This document shows positions 1 to 9,556 of a stretch of DNA of 64,000 bases, one piece after another. Position numbers and translations under genes: made by a program. Source of the stretch: JAMXLG01 sp963765935 (lineage in GTDB: Bacteria > Vulcanimicrobiota > Vulcanimicrobiia > Vulcanimicrobiales > Vulcanimicrobiaceae); contig CAVXXX010000004.1 in assembly GCA_963765935.1 (NCBI GenBank), positions 62,001-126,000 on the forward strand, in the 5' to 3' direction. Position 1 is the first letter of the stretch. Each line of letters opens with the position of its first letter. The notes beneath the pieces were generated by a model, which saw nothing but the letters and a program-made list of their open reading frames with translations, did no database searches and was not told where the DNA came from.

Positions 1-947
1 CGGCGCGGAAGCACGTTGTCGCGGCCCATGCCGAAAAGCAATTTCGCCGCCCCGAGTCCGCCGGTGAGCGCACTTCCGAAGGCAGCGATGATCAGAATGA
101 CGCCCATCGCATTGAAGAGCCACGGTCCGCCGACGCGGCTTGCAACGTCCATGAACGCCGTCTCAAGGTTCGTGAACGCATGCCAGTTCGGCCACACGAG
201 CGAGCCGAGATAGGCGAGAAAACCACTGAAGACGCCGGTGAACCCACAGACGAGCACTGTCGCGAGCAGAATGTTGCGCTTGGGATTGGTTGCGTCCTCG
301 GCGAGCGTCGTGATCCCGTCGAAACCGATGTACGTCAGCGCGGCAAACGACGTCGCTCCCCAGATGCGTTGCCAATTGAACGTGGCCGGATCGTAGAACG
401 GCTTTGTCGAGAACAGCGCGGCAACGCCGCCGGCCGCGAAGAGATAGCGCACGGCGAAGACTACAAACGCCGCAACGACGACGATCATGACGAAGAGCAA
501 GATGCGGTTCGCGCGCGCCGACGTTTTGATACCGCGCAGATTGAGCAGCGTGAAGATCGCCGCGAGTACGAGCGCCCACACGAAGAACGGAACGCTCGGA
601 AGATACCGCGACGTCATCGCGGTCGAAATCCAGACGGTGTTAATAAGCGGCTGGAGCAAATAGTCCATGAACATCGCCCAGCCGACGAGGAAGCCGAGAT
701 GCACGTTCAAGCCGCGTCCGACGTACGTGTATGCCGAACCCGCCGAGGGATACAGCGCCGCCATCCGGCCGTAACTCACGGCCGTAATCATCATCGCGAA
801 CATCGCGATAAGAATGATCGTTGCGAAATGCCCGTTGGAGAGTTGCTGCGCGACACCGTAGAGCGGCACCGGCGCGATCGGCTGAATCAGAACGATTCCG
901 TAAAAAATCAAATCCCAAAGGGTGAGCGCGCGCCGCGGACCATTCAT
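1..947 (-). CDS. APC-family amino acid permease, 3' end outside window
   Basis: Polytopic inner-membrane transporter of the amino acid-polyamine-organocation superfamily; 315 codons are present and the C-terminus lies beyond base 1. The first helix carries the family pattern around LTLWDLIFYGIVLIQP, and the second region has YPSAGSAYTYVGRG, the usual substrate-site segment of APC permeases. A later stretch reads FAALTYIGFDGITTLAEDA, also typical. The ATG at 947 overlaps the stop of the SIS-domain gene (ATGA, 947-944), so the two are translationally coupled. Next to an amino-sugar isomerase/deaminase and a hexosaminidase it may import an amino acid or a cell-wall-derived amine, but the substrate is not readable from the sequence. 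Confidence 0.88.
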   Translation of the reverse strand, partial: MNGPRRALTLWDLIFYGIVLIQPIAPVPLYGVAQQLSNGHFATIILIAMFAMMITAVSYGRMAALYPSAGSAYTYVGRGLNVHLGFLVGWAMFMDYLLQPLINTVWISTAMTSRYLPSVPFFVWALVLAAIFTLLNLRGIKTSARANRILLFVMIVVVAAFVVFAVRYLFAAGGVAALFSTKPFYDPATFNWQRIWGATSFAALTYIGFDGITTLAEDATNPKRNILLATVLVCGFTGVFSGFLAYLGSLVWPNWHAFTNLETAFMDVASRVGGPWLFNAMGVILIIAAFGSALTGGLGAAKLLFGMGRDNVLPR

Positions 948-1984
948 TCGGTAATCACCGCCTTTGTAAGCCCGCGCGGCGCGTCGCTATCGATTCCGCG
1001 TGCGCGCGCCGTGTAAAGCGCGAGCAATTGAATCGTCACGAGCCAGGCAAGCGTATTGAACGGGTCAGGCACGAGCGGGCCGAGACGTTCGATGCCTTCG
1101 GCGGTCGTCGTTCCAACCGCATAGCGCAACGCACCGGTGGCGCCGATCTCACGGAGCGCGCGCGCGACGACGCGGACCGCGTCCTCGTCCATGATCCCGA
1201 TGATCACGCTCGTAATATCCACCATTGCGGCGCTTCCATGCCGGAATTCACCCGCATCGAAACCCTCGGCGTGCATGTACGTGGCTTCTTTGAACTTGAG
1301 CGCCGCTTCGCGGGCAATCGGTGCACCGTAATCGGTACCAAGAATCACGACGTCGCGCCGCGCCGCGATTTGTTGCGCGGCTGCTCTGACCGCTTCGACG
1401 GCGGCGGAATCGTCGAGCCACGCGCGAATCGTGTGCGCGGTATCGATGAGCGTTTGCGCGTCGCGCGAACGTTCGCCGCCGAGCAGCGTCGCTGCCGAGA
1501 GGAGAATCGCGATCGTGGCCGACACGCTTTTAGTCGCCGGAATGGCCACTTCTTTGCCCGCCTCGACGTCGATCGTGAGATCGGCGCGCGCGCCGAGCCG
1601 AGAATCGGCGGTATTCGTCAATGCAATCGTTCGGCGCGGCTGCAGCACGTCGAGCGCCTCGAGCACGTCCGTCGAACGACCGCTTTGCGAAACGGCGATG
1701 ACAATGCGGTTGTGGTACGCGCGATTGTCGCCGCGCGCTTCTGTCGCCGCAAGCGCGTGCGCGCTGATGCCGCGTCTCCGGAACGCAATCGCGCCGAGCT
1801 GGCTTGCGAAGAGAGAACTGCCGCTGCCGACAAGGATGACCTCACCATCGATCGCGTGCGCGAGCCGCACGGACGCGTCGGAGTGCGCGAGCCGCTCCCA
1901 TACGTCGGGTTGCTCGCGGATCTCGCGCTCGAAGTTGCGGCCGAGTTCCACGGCCGCTGTCGTTGCGCTTGTGACCCTCATCAT
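944..1984 (-). CDS. Two-SIS-domain sugar isomerase/deaminase (GlmS isomerase-like, possible NagB-II)
   Basis: A 346-residue protein made of two SIS (sugar isomerase) domains without the N-terminal glutaminase domain of GlmS. Visible motifs are VGSGSSLFASQLGA and SQSGRSTDVLEA in the first SIS domain, the segment around KEVAIPATKSVSAT, and a C-terminal DSDAPRGLTKAVITE resembling the GlmS isomerase tail. Proteins of this form include NagB-II glucosamine-6-phosphate deaminases and AgaS-like enzymes. The neighbouring GH20 hexosaminidase supports a role in converting GlcN-6-P to Fru-6-P, but this is inference. It starts 14 bases inside the divergent hexosaminidase start region and is coupled to the permease by ATGA. 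Start is ATG 1984, with a second Met at 1981. Confidence 0.8.
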   Translation of the reverse strand: MMRVTSATTAAVELGRNFEREIREQPDVWERLAHSDASVRLAHAIDGEVILVGSGSSLFASQLGAIAFRRRGISAHALAATEARGDNRAYHNRIVIAVSQSGRSTDVLEALDVLQPRRTIALTNTADSRLGARADLTIDVEAGKEVAIPATKSVSATIAILLSAATLLGGERSRDAQTLIDTAHTIRAWLDDSAAVEAVRAAAQQIAARRDVVILGTDYGAPIAREAALKFKEATYMHAEGFDAGEFRHGSAAMVDITSVIIGIMDEDAVRVVARALREIGATGALRYAVGTTTAEGIERLGPLVPDPFNTLAWLVTIQLLALYTARARGIDSDAPRGLTKAVITE

Positions 1985-3747
1985 CCTTGCGACCGCGACC
2001 GCTCGCGCGCAATCGCTCTTGCCGCAACCACGTGCCGTAACCGCCGGCGATGGGGCCTATACATTGCCCAAGTCAGCATCGGTCACGACGGAGTCTCTTT
2101 TGTTCGCGCCCGCGCGCGAGGACGCGCTCGATGTACTTCGCGCGCATAGGACCGGTGCATCGATTGTGATGCATCGAGACGCGACGCTCGGCGCGGGAAG
2201 GATACCGGCTTGATGTCACGCCGGCGGGAATCACGATCGCTGCGGCCGCACCGGCGGGTGCGTATTACGCGGTGCAAACGCTCGATGAACTGCTTCCCTA
2301 CGGCGGCACTCCGGCAACAATTCCCGCCGTGTCGATCGTCGATTCGCCGACGTACGCTTGGCGCGGCATCCATCTCGACGTAAGTCGCCACTTTTTTCCG
2401 GTTTCCGTTGTGGAGCGCTACATCGACGTTGCCGCGCACTTCAAGCTCAACGTGTTTCACTGGCATCTGACCGACGATCAAGGCTGGCGCATTCAAATCA
2501 ACCGATATCCGCGATTAACGACCGTCGGTTCATGCCGCGCCGGAACGATGCGCGATCACGATGCAACCGATATCGACTCCCAGCGTTACTGCGGCTTCTA
2601 CACGCAAGCGCAGATTCGCGAAGTCGTTGCCTACGCCAAGGCCCGGTACGTGACGATAGTTCCTGAAATCGAAATGCCGGGCCATTCCGATGCGGCCGTT
2701 GCCGCTTATCCGTGGTTGTCGTGCGGAAACGACCGGATTCCGGTGCGAGAAACGTGGGGCGTTAGCGAGCACATTTACTGCCCGACGGATCGCACGTTTA
2801 CGTTTCTCGAAAATGTGTTGACGGAAGTGATGGCGCTCTTTCCATCGACCTACATTCATACCGGCGGCGATGAAGTGCCGAAAACGGAATGGCAGCGGAG
2901 CGCCGCCGTTCACCAGTTGATGAAACGCGAACATCTTGCCACGTACGATGCGGTACAAGGGTATTTCGATCGCCGAATCGAGGCGTTTCTGCGCGCGCAC
3001 GGACGGCGAATGATTGGATGGGACGAGATTCTCGACGGCGGCGTGACGCAGTCGGCCGCAATCATGGCCTGGCAGAGCACCGAGCGCGGCACCAAGGCTA
3101 TTGCGGCGGGGCATCCGACGGTGATGAGTCCGGACGGATTGCTGTACTTCGATGCGTTGCAGGGCGACGAAAACGATGAGCCGGACGCCATCGGCGGACT
3201 CACGACGCCGCAAATGGTCTACGGCTTTGTTCCGCCGGACCGTGCGATCGGCGTGCAAGGCAATCTGTGGACGGAGTACATTCCGACGTCCGATCAACTT
3301 TTTTACATGTTACTTCCGCGCATGATGGCCCTTGCCGACATCGCGTGGAGCGACGGACGTCCGCGCGATTGGACGACGTATGCGCAACGCGCCGGTGCAC
3401 AATACGGCTGGCTCATGCGTCATGGGTACTCATTCCGGATTCCTAACCCGTCGTTTACCGTAGCCTCGGACGCACCCGTCTCGTACGAAAACGTTTCGCC
3501 GAGCGTTCGTACCGTTTCTGCATCGACAACCGCAACGCGCGTTTCCGTAACGATTGCCGACGACGTTCCTAACGCGACAATCCGATACACCTTGGACGGG
3601 TCGACGCCGACGGCAACATCAACACCGTACACGGCTCCGCTTACGATAACACTCGATGTGAAGCGGGCAAGCGAAGTCCAAGCCCTGGCGGTCCTTCCGA
3701 ACGGCAGAATAAGTACCCTGAGCGTCCTGCATCTTGAACGGCAATAA
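1971..3747 (+). pseudogene. GH20 beta-N-acetylhexosaminidase, frameshifted near its N-terminus
   Basis: Exported exo-hexosaminidase that would remove terminal GlcNAc/GalNAc from chitin- or peptidoglycan-derived oligosaccharides. The first part (GTG 1971, short signal peptide ending near TARAQS, then the GH20 N-terminal beta domain with LPQPRAVTAGDGAYTLP) runs in one frame to a stop at 2211. The remainder, from about 2197, continues in the next frame with GYRLDVTPAGITIAAAAPAG. One surplus G in the GGG at 2195-2197 explains the break; removing it gives 591 residues. The catalytic pair is intact (HTGGDEVPKTEW), as is the active-site lid HWHLTDDQGWR. A C-terminal chitobiase-type domain carries YTLDGSTPTATSTPYTAP. 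It may be a real mutation or a sequencing error. Confidence 0.85.
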
Positions 3748-3783
3748 GTCGCTATTGTCCACATTCGCTACGATGGCGGTGCG

Positions 3784-4651
3784 ATGTACAACTATGTGAT
3801 TGTCGACGTCTTCACGAATCAGCCGTTTGAAGGGAATCCGCTCGCCGTCGTGCTCGAAGCCGACGGCCTTTCGCCGATACAGATGCAGCGAATCGCCGCC
3901 GAGTTCAATCTCTCGGAAACCGTGTTTCTCGTATCGCCCGGGAACAGCGCCGCGGCCGCGGGCGCACGCATCTTTACGCCGCGTCGCGAACTTCCGTTTG
4001 CGGGCCATCCGACGATCGGCGCAGCGTCCGTCTTGAGCGCGCGAAAGCACGCTTGGACCGTCGTTTCTTATTGAAGAGCACGTAGGACTCGTTGCGCTCG
4101 AGCGCAGCGGCGAGCTCTTTTGGCTGACGACGCCCTCGATCGCGTTTTATGAAACGCTCGATCGCGAGTTCTGTTCGCGCCTGCTCGCGCTTGATGCAGG
4201 TGACATTCGAGCCGATACCGTGCCGTGTTTCGTGTCGGCCGGGAGTCCGCTGCTGTTCATCTGTTTGCGATCGCTCGAAGCAGTCGATCGTGCGCAATTC
4301 CAAAACGCACTTCTTCCGCAAGCGCTGGGATCAGCAAATTCTGTCGGAACGTTCATCTTCTCGCGCAAAGACTTCGCATCGCAAACCAACTTCGATGTGT
4401 ATTCGCGGATGTTCGCGCCGCAAACCGGGATTGCGGAAGACCCAGCGACCGGCGGTGCAACGGGACCGCTCGCAGCCTACATGATGCGCTACGGATTGCT
4501 TCCGCAGAACGCAGCCGCCGCGTTTATAAGCGAACAGGGCGTAAAAATGGGCCGGCGCAGCTTGCTTCATGTACGCACTGACCCGAAAGATTCGAGCATC
4601 AAAGTCGGAGGCGAGACGGTGGTCATCGCCTCCGGAACGCTGATGCTTTAG
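3784..4651 (+). pseudogene. PhzF-family isomerase/epimerase, frameshifted
   Basis: PhzF-like proteins have a diaminopimelate-epimerase fold and isomerise small metabolites; the substrate here is unknown. Residues MYNYVIVDVFTNQPFEGNPL and the catalytic-Glu region FNLSETVFLV are in the first frame, followed by RELPFAGHPTIGAASV. The frame then breaks (stop at 4072). From about 4043 the next frame continues as LGPSFLIEEHVGLVALE through IAEDPATGGATGPLAAYM to the stop at 4651. One surplus base between about 4031 and 4052 would restore a 288-residue protein, the normal family length. It lies 37 bases after the hexosaminidase stop. As with that gene and adenosine deaminase, a sequencing error and a real pseudogene cannot be told apart here. 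Confidence 0.82.
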
Positions 4652-4866
4652 GGACGCGACGTCGGCTTAGGTGAGGCCATCATGTGGCTGCCGCTCTTCT
4701 TCATCGAAGAGTTCGATTTCATGTGCTCGTTCTTCATCGACGAACTCTTCATCGATGAATGCATCGAGCCGGTTGGCTTCGGCGAAGCGCCGCTCATCTG
4801 ATCGGCCATCGCCGGTCCTGACGCGGCGAGAAACGCCATGGCCATCAACGCAGGCAGTAAACGCAT
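4648..4866 (-). CDS. Small exported Met/Lys/Ser-rich protein
   Basis: A 72-residue protein with a clear signal peptide (MRLLPALMAMAFLAASG, cleavage near PAMA-DQ). The mature part is low complexity: repeated SSMK/EHMKS/SSMKK units with Pro-Lys-Pro near both ends. GGAGG lies about 10 bases before the ATG at 4866. It resembles the small pentapeptide-repeat exported proteins often predicted in soil bacteria, whose function is unknown to me. Methionine-rich exported peptides sometimes bind copper, but there is no His-Met pattern strong enough to claim that. It stops 4 bases inside the convergent PhzF gene end. Confidence 0.65.
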   Translation of the reverse strand: MRLLPALMAMAFLAASGPAMADQMSGASPKPTGSMHSSMKSSSMKNEHMKSNSSMKKSGSHMMASPKPTSRP

Positions 4867-4936
4867 TCGGGGGCAACCTCCATTACAGAAAGACGGTATA
4901 TCCCTGATACGCCGTCCCGCAGATGTCGGATGACGA

Positions 4937-6838
4937 TCAGGCGAAAAACTCCGTTAATTCGTCGAGATGCGTGATTCTGGTGGCTGGTGGTAAGGCCGAA
5001 AGGATCGTCGCTCCATACCGCGTCGACGCCGCGCGCCCATCGAGTAAAGCAACAACACCTTTATCATTCATGCTGCGAATCAGACGTCCGAAGCCCTGCT
5101 TCAGACGTACGATTGCAGCTGGAATCATGTAGTTCTCGAATCCGTCGCGGCCGCGCGCTTCCAACGCACGAACGCGTGCTGCAACGAGCGGATCCGCAGG
5201 CGACGGGAACGGCAACCGGTCGATGATGACGCATGAGAGCGCCTCGCCAACGACGTCGATTCCCTCCCAGAACGTTCCCGTCGCAAAGAGCACCGCGTTC
5301 GGCGTCGTCCGGAACCAATGGAGGAGTTGCGCGCGAGGTAATTCGCCTTGCAGCTTAATCGGAAACGGCACACGTTCGCGCACGAGAGCGTAGACTTCAC
5401 GAAGACGTGCATACGACGTGAACAGCACGAACGCGCGTCCGCGCGTGCGGTCGAGGCACTCTTCGACGATCGGCGCAGCACGGCGCGAAAAATCCGTCGC
5501 CTTCGGATTGAGCTGCGCCGGCGCAATAAAGAGCCGCGCCTGCCTCCCGTAGTCGAAAGGGGAGGGTGCGACGAGTTCTTGCGCATCTTCGATACCGAGC
5601 GAACGCTTTAGGAATTCGAACGACGATTGATTCACCGAGATCGTGGCGCTCGTGAGAACGACACTCTGCGTGCGCGTAAAAAGCGTCGCTCGCAGAAACT
5701 CAGCGACATCAAACGGCGCGCTGTTGACTTCAAACCGTCCGTCGGCATCGGAGCGCTCGACCCATGCAATCGCTTCGTCACTCGGCATTTGCGCACGGTC
5801 GATCGCCGCCTGATGAGCGAGAATCGCTCGCATCGCAAGGTCTCGGCGGCGTTCCGCTTCAGCGTCGTTCTCGGCCTTCTTCTTCAGTGCGGAATGCCAA
5901 TTTGCGTACAGCCAATTCTCGAGCTTGTACAGCGACCCGCGAACGTGCTCGAGTGCCGGCCACGCTGACTCGTTTGCCGAGAGTGGATAGCGTTCGCCGG
6001 GAACCGTCGCTAGCGCCGATTCGAGACCGCGAATGCCTTCGTCGAACTCGCCATCGAAGTGCCCCGGAACGTTGTAGTTCCGATGCAGCTTGCGCATCAT
6101 CCGTCCCACGCTGGAGCGCGAAAGCGTTGCGGTGAGCGCGTCGGTCGCCCAGCGTTCGCATTGATGCGCCTCGTCGAGAATCGCGACATCGTAGGGTGGA
6201 ATCAACCCGCCGCCGACCGCGAGGTCTAAAAAGAAGAGCGCGTGGTTGACGACAACGATGTCGGCGTACTTCGCCTCGTCGCGTTTTTTGAAGAAATAGC
6301 AATCGCGGAAATGCTCGCAAAATTCGCCCGTACAGTCATCGGCGTCCGCGTCCAGCTGCTCCCATTCATCGCCGCTCGGTACGAACGTAAGCTCGGCGCG
6401 ATCCCCGGTCGCGGTGCGCGCCGCCCACGCCCAAATCTCTTGCATGCTGCGCGACGACGGGACTAACCGGTCGGCGCGCATCCGCTCGTACTTCTGCTTG
6501 CAAAGATAGTGATTGCGTCCTTTGAGCAGCGTAACGCGCAATGGAACGCCGAGCGCGCGTTCCACCAGCGGCAGATCCTTTCGCACGAGTTGTTCTTGCA
6601 GCGCAATCGTACCGGTCGAAAGCACGATCTTCTTGCCGCTGCGCACCGCGGGCACAAGGTACGCAAGCGACTTCCCAACGCCCGTTCCGGCTTCGACTAT
6701 CGTGTGCATGCCTTCGAGAATGCCGCGCTCCACGAGCTGCGCCATTTGCACTTGGCCGAGCCGCGCTTCGAACCCGGGCAACGCTCGCGCAAGCGGGCCT
6801 TCCGGGGAGAAGACGTGCTCGATGGTCGTCGATGTCAT
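4937..6838 (-). CDS. dinG: DinG-family ATP-dependent DNA helicase
   Basis: Superfamily 2, XPD/DinG-like 5'-3' helicase of 633 residues, expected to act on damaged or R-loop-containing DNA. Walker A is AGTGVGKS (about residue 52) and the DEAH box is DEAHQCERW (about 222). A Cys cluster DDCTGEFCEHFRDCYFF (about 167-180) is where XPD-type enzymes bind a 4Fe-4S cluster. Motif VI region is IRLKQGFGRLIRS-like (VRLKQGFGRLIRSMND). The ATG at 6838 was chosen over an upstream in-frame Met at 6985 because it overlaps the rhomboid stop by ATGA and begins directly before the conserved domain. Downstream, an imperfect inverted repeat at 4892-4916 could serve as a weak terminator. Confidence 0.92.
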   Translation of the reverse strand: MTSTTIEHVFSPEGPLARALPGFEARLGQVQMAQLVERGILEGMHTIVEAGTGVGKSLAYLVPAVRSGKKIVLSTGTIALQEQLVRKDLPLVERALGVPLRVTLLKGRNHYLCKQKYERMRADRLVPSSRSMQEIWAWAARTATGDRAELTFVPSGDEWEQLDADADDCTGEFCEHFRDCYFFKKRDEAKYADIVVVNHALFFLDLAVGGGLIPPYDVAILDEAHQCERWATDALTATLSRSSVGRMMRKLHRNYNVPGHFDGEFDEGIRGLESALATVPGERYPLSANESAWPALEHVRGSLYKLENWLYANWHSALKKKAENDAEAERRRDLAMRAILAHQAAIDRAQMPSDEAIAWVERSDADGRFEVNSAPFDVAEFLRATLFTRTQSVVLTSATISVNQSSFEFLKRSLGIEDAQELVAPSPFDYGRQARLFIAPAQLNPKATDFSRRAAPIVEECLDRTRGRAFVLFTSYARLREVYALVRERVPFPIKLQGELPRAQLLHWFRTTPNAVLFATGTFWEGIDVVGEALSCVIIDRLPFPSPADPLVAARVRALEARGRDGFENYMIPAAIVRLKQGFGRLIRSMNDKGVVALLDGRAASTRYGATILSALPPATRITHLDELTEFFA

Positions 6839-7488
6839 GGATGTTGCTGCGGCGCCTGATATTCCGTTTCGTATTCGTTGCCGGTCGAAGCATCGACCAC
6901 CGTCGGTGCAACCCGTCGCGGTGGGAAATAAATAAGCAACGTCACGATAAACCCCGTAATCAATCCGCTCACGTGCGCTTGCCATGAGATCGCCGGCACG
7001 GTGAACGTGATGATGAGATTGAGAATCAGGATGCCGACATTGTCGCGAACCAACTGCATTCCGGGCCGGCCGAGTTTGATGCCGATTGCAAAGAGGGCGC
7101 CGAAAAGGCCGAAGATTGCACCGCTTGCGCCGAGCGTCGGCACGTCATGCGCGCTCAAGAACACGACGCCGAGTCCCGACGCAAGAAGCGAGAGCACGTA
7201 GATGGCCGCCATGCGCACGCTGCCGGCGATATATTCGATGAATCGCCCGAGCGACCACAGCGAAATCATGTTCACGAAGATGTGCATGAGGCTTCCGTGC
7301 AAGAACGCCGACGTGATGATGCGCCACCACTGATGATGGATCAGGACGGCGTCCGGCCAGAGCGCGGCGCGCTCGAGCACGGGGCCCATTGAATCGCTGC
7401 CCAGCATCGTAAACGCACCGGGTCCTGCAATCGAGGCTTCCCACAGAAACGCTACGACGTTGACAAGGATCAAAAAGCGAGTGATCAC
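6835..7488 (-). CDS. Rhomboid-family intramembrane serine protease
   Basis: A 217-residue polytopic membrane protein with the rhomboid core. The catalytic Ser lies in TLGASGAIFGLFGALFA and the catalytic His in SWQAHVSGLITGF. The preceding helix has HGSLMHIFVNMISLW, matching the HxxxN oxyanion region. Such enzymes cut transmembrane helices of substrate proteins within the inner membrane. The GTG start at 7488 overlaps the stop of the DtxR-type regulator (GTGA), and its own stop overlaps dinG (ATGA), so all three are read as one coupled unit. The C-terminal tail (about 30 residues, Gln/Glu-rich) is cytoplasmic-looking and variable. The substrate is unknown. Confidence 0.9.
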   Translation of the reverse strand: MITRFLILVNVVAFLWEASIAGPGAFTMLGSDSMGPVLERAALWPDAVLIHHQWWRIITSAFLHGSLMHIFVNMISLWSLGRFIEYIAGSVRMAAIYVLSLLASGLGVVFLSAHDVPTLGASGAIFGLFGALFAIGIKLGRPGMQLVRDNVGILILNLIITFTVPAISWQAHVSGLITGFIVTLLIYFPPRRVAPTVVDASTGNEYETEYQAPQQHP

Positions 7489-8153
7489 GCGGTCCGGACC
7501 GTCACCATTCTCGCGAGTTCGAGTGAAATCGCGTGCGCAGAACCATTGACGCGTACGGTGACGGGACCGCCCAGCGGTGCTTTATGTTCGACGGAAACTT
7601 CAACGCCGGGCCGGATGCCGATCTCGGCAAGATACCGCAAGATCTCGGGGAGCTCTTCGGTGACACTCTCGATGCGCGCGTGCGTGCCTTCCGGCATCTG
7701 GGCAAGTCGTTCGCCAAAAGCCGGTGGATCGCTCAAATCGCGCGGCGGAATCGGCTGGCCGTGGGGACACGTGTTCGGATTCTCGAGCAGCTCCATCAGC
7801 CGTACTTCAACACGGTCTGAGATTGCATGTTCCAGCATGCAAGCTTCCGAGTGCACCTCATCCCACGGCATGCCGAGCACATCGGTGAGCAAACGTTCCG
7901 CCAGCCGGTGCCGGCGCAACACGCGCACGGCAACTTCAAGGCCCTTGCGTGTCAATTTCACTTCGCCGCGCGCAACCTGTTGGACGTAGCCGTCCTTCGC
8001 CAGTTTTTTCAGCATCCCGGAGACCGACGCCGGCGCAACACCGAGCGACGAAGCAAGACCTGACGTTGTAACGCCCGGCCCTTCTCGTTCCAATCGGTAG
8101 ACGGCCTCGAGATATTCCTCGATGGACTCGGCGAAATGGCTGTGCCCCGACAT
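7485..8153 (-). CDS. DtxR/MntR-family metal-dependent transcriptional regulator
   Basis: A 222-residue repressor with an N-terminal winged helix (HFAESIEEYLEAVYRLE, then GLASSLGVAPASVSGMLKKL). A dimerisation/metal-binding domain follows (RRHRLAERLLTDVLGMPWDE, EACMLEHAISDRVEVRLMEL), and a C-terminal FeoA/SH3-like domain (GIRPGVEVSVEHKAPLGGPV). CPHGQPIP is the usual linker motif. Proteins of this type sense Fe(II) or Mn(II) and repress uptake genes. No metal transporter lies in the window, so the regulon cannot be named. It heads a coupled set with the rhomboid protease and dinG. Confidence 0.92.
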   Translation of the reverse strand: MSGHSHFAESIEEYLEAVYRLEREGPGVTTSGLASSLGVAPASVSGMLKKLAKDGYVQQVARGEVKLTRKGLEVAVRVLRRHRLAERLLTDVLGMPWDEVHSEACMLEHAISDRVEVRLMELLENPNTCPHGQPIPPRDLSDPPAFGERLAQMPEGTHARIESVTEELPEILRYLAEIGIRPGVEVSVEHKAPLGGPVTVRVNGSAHAISLELARMVTVRTA

Positions 8154-8159
8154 GTACTT

Positions 8160-9198
8160 CTAAGACTTCGCGAGCGGAGATGCTGGTTCCGCGCCGATCC
8201 GGCCGTGCAACGCTTGCTTTGCGATGGGGTCCAAGAACGAGACGTCAACGGCCTGATGCACGAACCGGCGCAACGCATCCATCCCCATCTCGCGCGCGAC
8301 ATATCCATACTCTTGCGCGATCGACGTTCCGAAAAGCGCCGGATCGTCGGCATCGATCGCAATGATAAGTCCTGCCCGGTCGAGTTCGCGAAGCGGATGC
8401 GGCTCGCCGCGTGAGGCAACACCCGTGAGAAAATTCGACGTCGGACACACCTCGAGCGGGATCATGCGGTCGCGCAACAATTCCATGACGTCCGGATCTT
8501 CGAGCGCGCGAATTCCGTGGCCGATGCGCTGAGCACCAAGAACTTCAACCGCATCCCGCACGCTTTGCGCACCAGCCGCTTCACCCGCGTGCGCGACAAC
8601 ATTCAGTCCCTGCGCTCGAGCGAATGCGAAGACTTCTTCAAAGAGCGGCGCCGGAAAGCGCGACTCGTCGCCGCCCAACCCGATGCCGATGACGCCGTCG
8701 CCCGCGAGATCCGCTGCTATACGGGCAGTCTGCATCGCTGATTCTGCACCGAAGTTGCGCGTCACGTCGACGATGAGCGAAAACGCCGAGCCGTGAACGG
8801 CATTGAGTTCCGCGACGATCGATCGTATCGTCGCCGGCACATCGAGCTCGGGATTGAAGTACGACCACACCGACGGTGAAATGAACAGCTCGCCGTACAC
8901 GACGTTTTGTTTTAACGCATCCGCAACGAACTCGCGCGCGAGGCGCGCATAATCATCCGGGTTGCGCGAGCGCTCGACTGACCGCCGCAAACGTGAGCAA
9001 GAATTCCCGAAAGTCGGCGAAGCGATAAACTTCATTCACCTTCGTCGGCCCGGGAACGTCGCTTCCCGGCCGGTAGCGCGTCGAAATCCCGTAACGGCGG
9101 GTCAGTTCGACAAAAGTCTCTGCTCGAAGCGCCCCTTCGAGGTGGCAATGAAGATGGATCTTTGGTAGACTCGCGATTGCGGGATCGATCTCGTGCAT
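8160..9198 (-). pseudogene. add: Adenosine deaminase, frameshifted
   Basis: Purine-salvage deaminase (adenosine to inosine) with all catalytic motifs: metal ligands in KIHLHCHLEGALR, the proton-shuttle region VVAHAGEAAG, GAQRIGHGIRAL, and the metal-binding Asp in IAIDADDPALFGT. The 5' part (ATG 9198) runs to a stop at 8953 after AVSRALAQPG. The rest is in the next frame from about 8966 (RNPDDYARLAREFVADAL). One surplus base between about 8966 and 8985 accounts for it; the repaired protein has 345 residues, the family norm. The stop lies 6 bases upstream of the DtxR-type gene start at 8153. It is the third +1 frameshift within 9.2 kb. Confidence 0.87.
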
Positions 9199-9256
9199 AC
9201 TTGCTTGTGCTTCGAAGGGAATGCGGTGGAACCCGCCGTATCCAGGTCAGTCGCAT

Positions 9257-9334
<78 letters not shown>

Positions 9335-9337
9335 ATG

Positions 9338-9374
9338 CAGGTCCGGAATGAACGTTTCCGGACCTGTTTTTTTA
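9338..9374 (+). terminator. Rho-independent terminator of the tRNA-fMet gene
   Basis: Perfect 11-bp stem (CAGGTCCGGAA at 9338-9348 with TTCCGGACCTG at 9356-9366), a 7-base loop, then seven T residues. Confidence 0.93.
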
Positions 9375-9556
9375 TTTCCGGTCCATCATCCAATCAAATT
9401 TTTATAGTGCGTAGAGCCTAGACGGAATCGCGGGAGACCGTATTGCCCGATTCGAGGCACGATACTCACGATACTAAGGTAAGCGGAGGACCGACGAGAT
9501 CGACAACAAAGCCGGCGCTATCACAGGCGGCCCATGGATGATGGCACGTCTATTAC

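Noticed and set aside
180..1016. 278-codon plus-strand frame, Arg/Glu/His-rich
   Set aside because: Antisense shadow of the APC permease, whose minus-strand translation shows clear family motifs.
2195..2211. Programmed frameshift in the GH20 gene
   Set aside because: Only GGG, no slippery heptamer or stimulatory structure visible, and GH20 genes are not known to use recoding; a mutation or sequencing error is simpler.
9457..9476. CACGATACT tandem duplication in the intergenic region after tRNA-fMet as a possible operator or attachment site
   Set aside because: Only two 9-base copies, not matching the tRNA 3' end, and no integrase nearby.
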